DNA from: Endomicrobium sp. | GTDB taxonomy: Bacteria; Elusimicrobiota; Endomicrobiia; Endomicrobiales; Endomicrobiaceae | Length of the DNA: 12,513 bases | NCBI GenBank assembly: GCA_031277075.1 | Contig: JAISLV010000143.1 | Span: forward strand, 1-12,513 | Direction: 5' to 3' | Shown: piece by piece, positions 1 through 6,600 of the stretch | Layout of the letters: every line of letters starts with the position of its first letter | Numbering within the stretch: the first letter of the stretch is position 1 | Notes under the pieces: model-generated | What the model was told of the DNA's origin: nothing | Databases searched by the model: none | The model's input: only the letters and a program-made list of their open reading frames with translations | Program-made: the position numbers and the translations under genes

Positions 1-2
1 TG

Positions 3-281
3 CATAGATTATTGGACAAAGCGGAAATTCTTGCAAAAGCGCGGGTCATAATAGCCGTTGCAGGAATGGAAGGAGCTTTGGCGTCTGTGGTGGGCGGGAT
101 TGTGAGCTGTCCTGTAATAGCCGTTCCAACAAGCGTAGGATACGGAGCAAGTTTTGGCGGAATAACGGCTTTGCTTGCAATGCTCAATTCTTGCGCAAAC
201 GGCGTTTCCGTAGTCAACATAGACAACGGTTACGGCGCAGGCGTAATAGCCGATAGGATAAATAGGATGACGGATGCATAG
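3..281 (+). CDS. larB: LarB, nickel-pincer cofactor biosynthesis carboxylase/hydrolase (partial, C-terminal end)
   Basis: This is the C-terminal part of LarB, which carboxylates the pyridinium ring of nicotinic acid adenine dinucleotide and hydrolyses its phosphoanhydride, the first step of nickel-pincer nucleotide synthesis in the cytoplasm. The frame is open from the window edge (first full codon at 3) to the TAG at 279-281, about 93 residues; the family is usually near 250, so roughly 60% lies to the left. Recognisable family stretches, in order, are [13 protein letters not shown] (here [16 protein letters not shown]), [20 protein letters not shown] and [11 protein letters not shown], which form the AIR-carboxylase (PurE)-like nucleotide-binding core. 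A TTG at 12 is only an internal codon, not a start, because the homologous sequence continues upstream of it (HRLL). LarC, the last enzyme of the same pathway, is encoded 2 kb downstream on the same strand. Confidence 0.93.
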   Translation, partial: HRLLDKAEILAKARVIIAVAGMEGALASVVGGIVSCPVIAVPTSVGYGASFGGITALLAMLNSCANGVSVVNIDNGYGAGVIADRINRMTDA

Positions 282-450
282 ATGCATGAAACGGCAAAGA
301 GCAAAATGCGGCTAAGCGGCTGGGCGGATAAGTAACGACAACAACGGACAGATGGACGCATAGAGGCGCGGCGCAAACGGCAAAAGAAAGCAAAAACTGA
401 CGACAACAAACAAAATGTCAATAAACCTTATAGACGCGCAAGGAGATATT
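282..450 (+). other. T-poor intergenic stretch with short repeated words
   Basis: There is no gene between larB and the SDR start. Roughly 288-414 has very few T on the + strand (about 9 in 130) and is built from short repeated words. GCGGCT occurs twice two bases apart (308-313 and 316-321), and ACGACAACAA occurs at 335-344 and 400-409. The 15-mer at 292-306 and the 14-mer at 354-367 each recur near the right end of the window (12249-12263 and 12223-12236). No promoter, terminator or long hairpin was recognised. Confidence 0.6.
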
Positions 451-453
451 TTG
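440..453 (+). promoter_or_regulatory. Strong ribosome binding site deciding a TTG start for the SDR gene
   Basis: AAGGAG at 440-445 lies 5 bases before an in-frame TTG at 451-453. The upstream ATG at 415 is in the same frame but is preceded by a T-poor stretch (gacgacaacaaacaaa) with no Shine-Dalgarno sequence. Starting at the TTG also puts the glycine-rich NADP-binding motif about 10 residues from the N-terminus, as is usual for classical SDRs. Confidence 0.65.
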
Positions 454-1281
454 ATTACAAATAGAAAGTATGTAATTACGGGGGCTACTTCGGGTATAGG
501 CAATGCTTTAGCAGTGAGATTTTCCAAAAACAACGTTGTTTTTGCGGGGTATAGAAACAAAGATTTTGTAGAAAACTTGAAAAAAATATCTTCAAATATC
601 ATTCCTTTTTATATTGATATGGAAGAGAAAGGCTCTATCAGCCGCGCCGCCGAGTATATTAAATCTCAAGCTGACAAAATAGACGTTCTCGTCAACGCGG
701 CGGGATACGTTGTCGGCGGAGCGATGGAAAGCGTTGATGTCGACGATATAAGAAAACAATTTGAAGTGAACGTTTTTTCTCATTTGGATTTCAGCCAACA
801 ATTGCTGCCTGTGTTAAAAGACAAAATAATAAATATAAGTTCTATGGCAAGTTTTGGGATATTTCCGTTTATCGCGCCTTATTGCGCGTCAAAAAGATCT
901 TTGGACATACTATTTAATTTAATGCAAATTGAAATGAGCGCAAAAAGCGCGTTAAAAATCGTATCCGTTAAGCCCGGCGTAATAGCCACCGCGCTATGGG
1001 GAAAGTCTATGGAACTTAACAAAAAATCTATAGAAAAAGCCAAAGACGGATACGCCGAAGCGATAGAATACCTTAGAGAAAGCGCCTACAAAAATCAGAC
1101 GAACGGATTAAACGTTGAAAAAGTTGTAGATTTGATTGTTAAAATAGATTCTTGCAGACGTCCAAAATCTTCCTATACAATAGGCGCAGACGCAAAAGTT
1201 GCCGCAATTTTTTCTATGCTGCCGCAGCGGCTGGTCAATTTTATGGTAAAAAAACTTTTACATCAAAAAATAAAAAGATAA
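451..1281 (+). CDS. Classical short-chain dehydrogenase/reductase (SDR)
   Basis: This is an NAD(P)-dependent oxidoreductase of the classical SDR family, probably cytoplasmic or loosely membrane-associated; the substrate cannot be read from sequence. The preferred start is TTG 451 (276 residues); the alternative ATG at 415 adds 12 residues. In the 288-residue numbering from 415 the motifs are TGATSGIG at 22-29 (cofactor binding), NAAG at 94-97, N119, the catalytic serine in ISS near 143, YCASK with Y156 and K160, and VKPGVIAT at 185-192. The full N-S-Y-K tetrad is therefore present. The C-terminal 80 residues (the region with RPKSSYTIGADAK and a basic, hydrophobic tail) resemble retinol-dehydrogenase or 17-beta-HSD-like SDRs such as YbbO relatives, where this part covers the substrate pocket. 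It sits 169 bases after larB and 87 bases before the DUF2939 gene, and nothing ties it to the Lar pathway except position. Confidence 0.9.
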   Translation: MITNRKYVITGATSGIGNALAVRFSKNNVVFAGYRNKDFVENLKKISSNIIPFYIDMEEKGSISRAAEYIKSQADKIDVLVNAAGYVVGGAMESVDVDDIRKQFEVNVFSHLDFSQQLLPVLKDKIINISSMASFGIFPFIAPYCASKRSLDILFNLMQIEMSAKSALKIVSVKPGVIATALWGKSMELNKKSIEKAKDGYAEAIEYLRESAYKNQTNGLNVEKVVDLIVKIDSCRRPKSSYTIGADAKVAAIFSMLPQRLVNFMVKKLLHQKIKR

Positions 1282-1368
1282 ATAAAAAACAGCAGAGAGG
1301 CAAAGGCAAAAAACAGGTTTTAACGGTTTTTCAGCAAGGCGCAACGTTTAAAAAAGGATATAGTCAAA

Positions 1369-1911
1369 GTGAAAAAGTTGATAATAGGCGTTTCTATTAT
1401 TGTGTTTTTGTTTATAGGCTGCATATTTATTTCTCCATACTGGACATTGCACAATATAAAATCCGCTGTTAAAAGTAATGATAATTATGCGATTTCCGAA
1501 TACATAGATTTCCCAAGCGTCCGCCAAAGTATTAAAGACCAAATGAATGTGACGATAGCAAAAGAGATTGACAATGAAAAAATAAAAGACAATCCTTTCG
1601 CCGTATTTGGAGCGGTAATCGCCGAGTCTTTAATAGACGTAATGATAGACGCATATATTACCCCCGCAGGGCTTGCGCAAATAATGTCTGGTAAAAAGAT
1701 AGATATAGATATTCAATCGAAAACGCAGGAAAAGAATGAAACGGTCAATAATGCGCCGCATAAAAAACCTTTCTCAGACGCTTCTATGGGGTATAAATCT
1801 TTTAAGAAATTTGTAGTAAGTATAAAAGATGAAGAAAACGGAGAAGTTCAATTTGTTTTACGGCGATACGGTTTAAGCTGGAAACTCACTGAAATCATCT
1901 TGCCGATATAA
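1369..1911 (+). CDS. DUF2939-like membrane-anchored protein
   Basis: This is a 180-residue protein starting at GTG 1369, with an AAAGG-type binding site at 1353-1358 about 10 bases upstream. Residues 4-22 form a single hydrophobic N-terminal segment after two lysines, so it is probably an inner-membrane anchor or an uncleaved signal with the rest in the periplasm. A cysteine at 18 follows FIG rather than a canonical lipobox, so I do not call it a lipoprotein. The segment SPYWTLHNIKSAVKSNDNY (22-40), then EYIDFPSVRQSIKDQMN (44-60), ITPAGLAQIMSG near 97-108, and the C-terminal LRRYGLSWKLTEIILP (164-179) match my recollection of the DUF2939 family, of unknown function. Residues 110-138 are polar and probably disordered. 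The gene ends just before a hairpin and palindromic-repeat region. No role can be assigned. Confidence 0.75.
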   Translation: MKKLIIGVSIIVFLFIGCIFISPYWTLHNIKSAVKSNDNYAISEYIDFPSVRQSIKDQMNVTIAKEIDNEKIKDNPFAVFGAVIAESLIDVMIDAYITPAGLAQIMSGKKIDIDIQSKTQEKNETVNNAPHKKPFSDASMGYKSFKKFVVSIKDEENGEVQFVLRRYGLSWKLTEIILPI

Positions 1912-1918
1912 CAAAGAC

Positions 1919-1955
1919 AAAAAACAAAAAAAAGCGGCTAAGAAGTTAAGCCGCT
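1919..1955 (-). terminator. Intrinsic-terminator-like hairpin for leftward transcription
   Basis: The arms AGCGGCT (1933-1939) and AGCCGCT (1949-1955) form a 7-bp GC-rich stem. Read on the - strand, the stem is followed by seven T, one G and then six T (1932 down to 1919), the classical layout of a Rho-independent terminator. In the + direction there is no T-tract after the hairpin, so it would not stop the DUF2939 transcript efficiently. No - strand gene that needs it is visible. Confidence 0.5.
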
Positions 1956-1990
1956 ACGGCAGTTAGGAAACGGCAACAGCAAAAACAAAC

Positions 1991-2035
1991 GGCAAACCCC
2001 GTCAGCCTGCGGCTGCCGCCCCTTTACAAAAGGGG
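1991..2035. repeat. Palindromic intergenic repeat element, short copy
   Basis: Two adjacent hairpins are seen: CAGCC (2003-2007) with GGCTG (2011-2015), and CCCCTTT (2019-2025) with AAAGGGG (2029-2035), each with a 3-base loop. The element shares CCCCGT and the 13-mer CTGCCGCCCCTTT (2013-2025) with the larger palindromic element at 9510-9617 (9559-9571 there), in the same order and orientation. This suggests a dispersed family of REP- or MITE-like intergenic elements. There is no T-tract, so I do not call it a terminator. Confidence 0.6.
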
Positions 2036-2065
2036 AATAAAGACACAAACTATAAGCTGTTAGTT

Positions 2066-2295
2066 CCCCAAGTATTTGTTGGAGCGCGAATTGAAATGCG
2101 GTCTTTTCCGCGCCGTAGACGCGCTCGTAAAGTCGCTTCCTTCGCGGAAGCGTGAATTGAAATGCAGTCTCCTGCGCAATCTACGCCGCAGTGGGGGGTC
2201 GCTTCTTTCGCGGAAGCGTGAATTGAAATCCTGAGGGAATAACGCCTGACGATAAACTTATCGGTCGCTTCTTTCGCGAAAGCGCGAATTGAAAT
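2066..2295 (+). CRISPR. Short type I-C-like CRISPR array, 4 repeats and 3 spacers, no cas genes in window
   Basis: There are three well-conserved 32-base repeats at 2132-2163, 2198-2229 and 2264-2295, starting GTCGCTTC and ending GTGAATTGAAAT or GCGAATTGAAAT. A fourth, degenerate repeat at 2066-2097 keeps only its 3' half. The three spacers (2098-2131, 2164-2197, 2230-2263) are all exactly 34 bases. Repeat length, the CGCTTC/GAAGCG stem at repeat positions 3-8 and 16-21, the ATTGAAAT 3' end and the spacer length fit subtype I-C (family knowledge), giving rightward crRNA orientation. Repeats 2 and 3 differ at one base (position 9, keeping a C-G or U-G pair). Repeat 4 differs from 3 at positions 16 and 22, the first of which breaks a stem pair. 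No AT-rich leader was recognised on the left. The array ends 15 bases before larC. Confidence 0.88.
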
Positions 2296-2296
2296 T

Positions 2297-2313
2297 AAGA
2301 GGGTTTTAAGATG
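2297..2313 (+). promoter_or_regulatory. larC ribosome binding site squeezed between CRISPR repeat and start codon
   Basis: AAGAGGG at 2297-2303 is followed by a 7-base spacer and ATG 2311. The whole space between the last CRISPR repeat (end 2295) and larC is 15 bases, so any transcript entering larC from upstream must carry the repeat hairpin directly ahead of its binding site. Confidence 0.6.
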
Positions 2314-3486
2314 AAAACTATTTTTTTAGATTTATCTATGGGCGCAAGCGGGGATATGCTTTTTGGCGCGCTGCTTGGGCTTGTGAAAAATAAAGACGCT
2401 TTTATTAAAAAAATTAATGCTATCGGTATTTCGCGCGTTAAAATAAGCTGTAAAACGCTCGTTAAAAACGGCGTCGCGGGGAACAAGGTTTTTGTAAAAA
2501 TAGACGGGCAAGAAGAATGGCGCGCCGTATCTAAACACAGCGCGGTTTCCCGCCATGAACACAGAAAATTAAAAGATATTGAAAATATAATTTCAAAGTT
2601 AAAAATTTCTAAAACCGTTAAAGAAAACGCAAACGCAATTTATCAAAGTTTAGCGCAGGCTGAAAGCAAAGCGCACGCTTGCAAAATTTCTCAAATACAT
2701 TTCCACGAAATAGGCGAACTTGACGCGGTCGCAGATATTGTAGGAGTATGTATGCTAATTGAAGAGCTGGACGTTGAAAAAATAGCCGCCTCGCCTGTAA
2801 ATATAGGCGGCGGTTTTGTTAAATGCGCGCACGGCGTTTTGCCTGTTCCCGCGCCTGCCGCCGCCGAACTTTTAAAGGACATTCCAATTTATAGCGGCGA
2901 AATTAAAGAAGAGCTTTGCACGCCTACGGGCGCGGCTATTGTAAAATATTTTGTAAAAGAGTTTGGGAATATCCCTAAAATGAAAATTCAAGCCGACTCT
3001 TTTGGGTTTGGCTCAAAAGACTTTGAAACTTTAAACGCCGTCCGCGCTTTTTTTGGCGTATCGGGCGCAGAGCTAGACGGATGCCGCGCATGCGAAGAAA
3101 TAGTTAAACTAGAATGCAATTTAGACGATATGACAGGCGAAGAAATAGGTTTTGCTTTTGAAAGAATTTTAGAAAACGCCGCTTTAGACGTTTGGATAAC
3201 GCCTATACAAATGAAAAAAAATCGTCCCGCAGTTTTGTTTTCGCTGTTGTGCCAAAAAGAGCGGGCTGATTTTTTTGCGGAATTAATTTTAAAGCACACT
3301 ACAACTTTCGGCGTGCGCAAAGAAACAATTTGCAGATACGCGTTAGAGCGTAAAATAGAAACAAAAAAAACTCCCTTCGGCGCAGTCCGCGTTAAAACGG
3401 GGTTTGCAAAAAATATAAGCAAATCAAAACCCGAATACGAAGATATTAAAAAATACGCGGCAAATTTTGACAAAAAAAGCGGATGA
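2311..3486 (+). CDS. larC: LarC, nickel insertase for the nickel-pincer nucleotide cofactor
   Basis: LarC is the CTP-dependent cyclometallase that inserts nickel into pyridinium-3,5-bisthiocarboxylic acid mononucleotide, the last step of cofactor synthesis for lactate racemase and related LarA enzymes. The 391-residue length is normal for an unsplit LarC. Motifs by residue are SMGASGDM (9-16), HFHEIGELDAVADIVG (130-145), GGGFVKCAHGVLPVPAPA (166-183), CTPTGAA (203-209), then the C-terminal CTP-binding half with ECNLDDMTGE (268-277), ITPIQMKKNRP (296-306) and TTTFGVR (330-336). Both halves (LarC1 and LarC2) are in one frame, unlike Lactobacillus plantarum, where a programmed frameshift joins them. 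The start is ATG 2311, with AAGAGGG 7 bases upstream. larB lies upstream but is separated by two unrelated genes and the CRISPR array; larE and larA are not in the window. The last 25 residues are lysine-rich. Confidence 0.95.
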   Translation: MKTIFLDLSMGASGDMLFGALLGLVKNKDAFIKKINAIGISRVKISCKTLVKNGVAGNKVFVKIDGQEEWRAVSKHSAVSRHEHRKLKDIENIISKLKISKTVKENANAIYQSLAQAESKAHACKISQIHFHEIGELDAVADIVGVCMLIEELDVEKIAASPVNIGGGFVKCAHGVLPVPAPAAAELLKDIPIYSGEIKEELCTPTGAAIVKYFVKEFGNIPKMKIQADSFGFGSKDFETLNAVRAFFGVSGAELDGCRACEEIVKLECNLDDMTGEEIGFAFERILENAALDVWITPIQMKKNRPAVLFSLLCQKERADFFAELILKHTTTFGVRKETICRYALERKIETKKTPFGAVRVKTGFAKNISKSKPEYEDIKKYAANFDKKSG

Positions 3487-3528
3487 ATTAAACAGAAAGA
3501 AGAAAAAATTTGAATTTTAATGCGTTAA

Positions 3529-3609
3529 ATGGCAAATAAGCAAAAACATATAGGCGCGGCGGAGCGTTATCTGAAGAAAAAGACGCTTGCAGAAATATTT
3601 GACGATTAA
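3529..3609 (+). CDS. Possible 26-residue small ORF, unrecognised
   Basis: ATG 3529 to TAA 3607-3609 encodes 26 residues, starting MANKQKHIGAAERYLKKKTL and ending AEIFDD. It is basic and could form an amphipathic helix, ending acidic. No good ribosome binding site precedes it; the upstream bases are A/T-rich. It may be chance, a remnant of a longer gene, or a real small protein; I recognise no family. Confidence 0.2.
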   Translation: MANKQKHIGAAERYLKKKTLAEIFDD

Positions 3610-3651
3610 AAAAAAGCGTAAATGTTAAAACGCCAATAATAGGTTTATACA

Positions 3652-3673
3652 AAGACAAGTCGCGTATTGTCTT
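3652..3673 (+). promoter_or_regulatory. Hairpin just ahead of the macroglobulin ribosome binding site
   Basis: AAGACAA (3652-3658) and TTGTCTT (3667-3673) form a perfect 7-bp stem around an 8-base loop, followed by ATTTTAAAAGAGG. It lies 7 bases before AAGAGGA. It could be a weak terminator or attenuator, or an mRNA-stabilising hairpin. The stem is only moderately stable, so I hold this loosely. Confidence 0.35.
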
Positions 3674-3691
3674 ATTTTAAAAGAGGATATT

Positions 3692-6600
3692 ATGATGAGA
3701 AAAAAATTGATTTTGTTTTCTGCGCTGTTATTGTCGGTAATTACGGCGTTGTCTGCCTGCGGTAAAAAAGAAGAAACGGAGACGTCTTTGTCTGCAAGGG
3801 TTTTCCCGCCAAACATTACGAGCTATTATACTAACGACGCGGGCGAATCCGTTTTAGACGCTCCAAGTCCTACGGGCTTTTATTTTGAAGAATCTGCGGC
3901 AAACGTAGATTTGCTCAATAAAGAGCTGACTTCAATAAGCGTTTCGCCAAAAGCGGACGGCGTTTGGCAATGGAACAACGAATACAGCTTAGTTTTTATC
4001 CCCAAACAAGACTGGCCTGCCGGCGAAACGTATAAAATAACTTTGCCGAAAGAAATTTTTTCGCCAAGCTATAAAGCGAAACAATATTCTTACGAAGTTC
4101 AAACGCCGAAATTTAGAGTTGAACTAACCGATTTTAGACTTTATCAAAATCCGAAAAATCCAAGAACCCATCAGCTTCAAGCCGAATTTTCCTTTACGCA
4201 TCCTGTAGACGATAAAAATTTCGAACAAAATTTAAGTTTTAAAATAAACAATAAAAAATTCCCTTTTTCCGTAACTTACGACGCTATAAAACGGAGAGCG
4301 TTTGTAGTTTCCCAGCAGATAACAATTTTGCCTAAAAGCCAAACCGCCGTAATAGAACTTGACGAGGCGAAAACTACAAACGGCGGCAAACCGTTTAAAG
4401 AAAAGTTAAAAGGCGAAGTTGATATTCCTTCTCAAGATAAATTTTTTAAAATATCAAACGTTTCTTCAAGAATAGTCAACAACGACAAAGAAGAACCCGA
4501 ACAATTTATTGAAATTTCTTTTACGGACGGCGTTGACGCAAAAGAACTTTACGATAAAGTTGAAGCGTATCTTTTGCCTATTTATAAATCTAACGAAGAC
4601 GCGCGGCGCGGCGAAATTTACGACGACGAAGACGTATTTGAAGGATATTACGACTCAAACGGTTCTTGGGTAGAGCCGCAAAGATACAGACGCCCGTACA
4701 GCTATAAATGGAAATTTGCCGAGATAACGCCTGAAGTATTGAGCTTATCGCAAAAACTTGACCTAAAACAAGTTGAAACCGCCGACGCGATAAACGGCTC
4801 TTATATGTTTAAATACAGAGCCGCAGATATGGCGGCAAGATATTTGTTCGTAAGAGTTAAAGGCGAAATAAAATCGCAAATAGATTTTGTAATAAAAAAT
4901 CCTTCGGAATATCTTATTAGGTCTGCGGGATTTCCAAAAGAAGTGCAATTTTTACAAAACGGGGCGATACTGCCGCTTGAAGGGTCGCGCGAACTCACTT
5001 TTAAAACCAGAGGCGTTTCGGGCGTAAAAGTAAAACTTGCAAGAGTAATGCCGCAGCAGATTAACCATTTAATTTCGCAGACTTACGGCTCTTTTACTAA
5101 TCCGCATTTTGTAAATTATTCTTTCGACCAAAGCAATATATCGCAAAGTTTTGAAAAAAGCGTTCAGCTTACGGCGGGGATAGAAAAAGCGAATTATTCT
5201 AGCGTAAATATGGAAGAGTTTTTAAAGTCGCGCGATTCGTCGGGTTTATTTTTCGTTCAAATAACGGGCTGGAATCCAAAAACCGGCAATTCCGAAGGAA
5301 TATACGACAAACGTTTTATTTTAGTTACAGATTTAGCTTTGCTGGTTAAAAAAGATTCGTCAGACAGGCACTCGGTTTTTGTTATGTCAATAAAAGACGG
5401 TTTGCCCGTAAGCGGAGCTAAGGTTGAAATTTTAGGCAAAAACGGATTGCCTGTTCTTACAAGCCGCACAAACGAAGAGGGATACGCGCAGTTTGACAAA
5501 ATAGACGGCTACAACAATGAAAAACAGCCCGTAGCCTACATTGTTTCTAGGGGAAACGATATTTCGTTTATGCCGTTTTTAAGAAACGATAGAGAAGTGA
5601 ACTTTTCAAAGTTTGATATAAGCGGACAGCATTCAAGCTCAAAAGACGACAGGCTTAAAGCGTTTATATTTTCAGACAGAGGAATTTACAGACCGGGCGA
5701 CGAGATGAACTTTGCAATGATAGTGAAAGACGACAAATGGGGCGACGCTTCGGGCGTTCCAATACAATTTGAATTAGAAGACCCTTCGGGCAAAGTTATT
5801 TTCAAAAAAACCGTCGCTTTAAATTCAAGCGGTTTTTTTACCGTAGACGCAATTAAAACCAGCGAAGTTTCCCCGACGGGTTCATATTCGGCAAACGCCT
5901 ATATAGCGCACAGTTTTGACTCTTTTTCGTTTATAGGAAATACGCATGTAAAAGTTGAAGAGTTTAGAACCGACGCCATAAAAGTAAACGCTAAAATTAC
6001 GGGCGCGTCGGGCTTGGGCTGGACTGTGCCTGAAGATTTAAAAGGATTTGTCTACGCGTCAAACTTTTTTGGAACGCCGTCGCAGGAACAAACCGTAGAG
6101 GCGTCTTATTCTTTAAGTCCGGCGCAGTTTAAGTTTTCAAAGTATTCGGGTTTTATTTTTCAAGACCCCTATAAGTTAAACAATAGAAACGCCATAAAAA
6201 GCGTCGACGAAACTTTTCCAAAGACCAAAACAGACGAAAGAGGAGAAGCTTCTTTCGACATTGATTTGTCAAAATATTCCGGCGGAACTTATAATTTGTC
6301 TTTTTACGCTCAAGTTTATGAAGCTGGAAGCGGAAAAAGCGTTTTGGCTTACGCGTCGGCAAGAGTTTCGCCTTATAAATATCTTGTAGGCTATAAAACC
6401 GATTCAAATTTGTCTTATCTTAACAAATCTAGCGAGGCTTCCGTAGAGCTTATAGCCGTAGATAACGATTTAAATCAAATTGAACTAAAGAATTTAAAAC
6501 TTAAACTTTTGCAAAGACAGCATATTTCTTCTCTTGTAAAACAAGACGACGGCGCGTATAAATATCAGTCGTCAGTTAAAGACGCTTTAATAAGCGAAAC

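Larger units (their letters stand above)
3487..3691 (+). other. Intergenic region between larC and the macroglobulin gene
   Basis: The region is A-rich. It holds a possible 26-codon ORF (3529-3609), a small GCGT/ACGC hairpin (3616-3619 with 3630-3633) and a better hairpin at 3652-3673. TATACA at 3646-3651 could be a -10 box, but no convincing -35 hexamer lies at the right distance. I see no strong terminator after larC. Confidence 0.45.

Noticed and set aside
415..450. N-terminal 12 codons of the SDR from ATG 415
   Set aside because: No binding site precedes this ATG, while TTG 451 has AAGGAG at ideal distance; kept only as the alternative start.
1369..1430. Lipoprotein signal in the DUF2939 protein (Cys at residue 18)
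   Set aside because: The residues before the cysteine (F-I-G) lack the Leu at -3 and the hydrophobic segment continues past it.
1152..1472. 106-codon + strand frame spanning the SDR end and DUF2939 start
   Set aside because: It overlaps two better genes in another frame and its lysine/tyrosine-rich product has no recognisable feature.
2019..2035. CCCCTTT/AAAGGGG hairpin as a terminator
   Set aside because: Neither strand has a T-tract after the stem; it fits better as part of the palindromic repeat.
2988..3473. 161-codon open frame on the - strand
   Set aside because: It lies wholly inside larC, which has clear family motifs in the other direction; the antisense product shows only low-complexity Ser/Lys-rich sequence.
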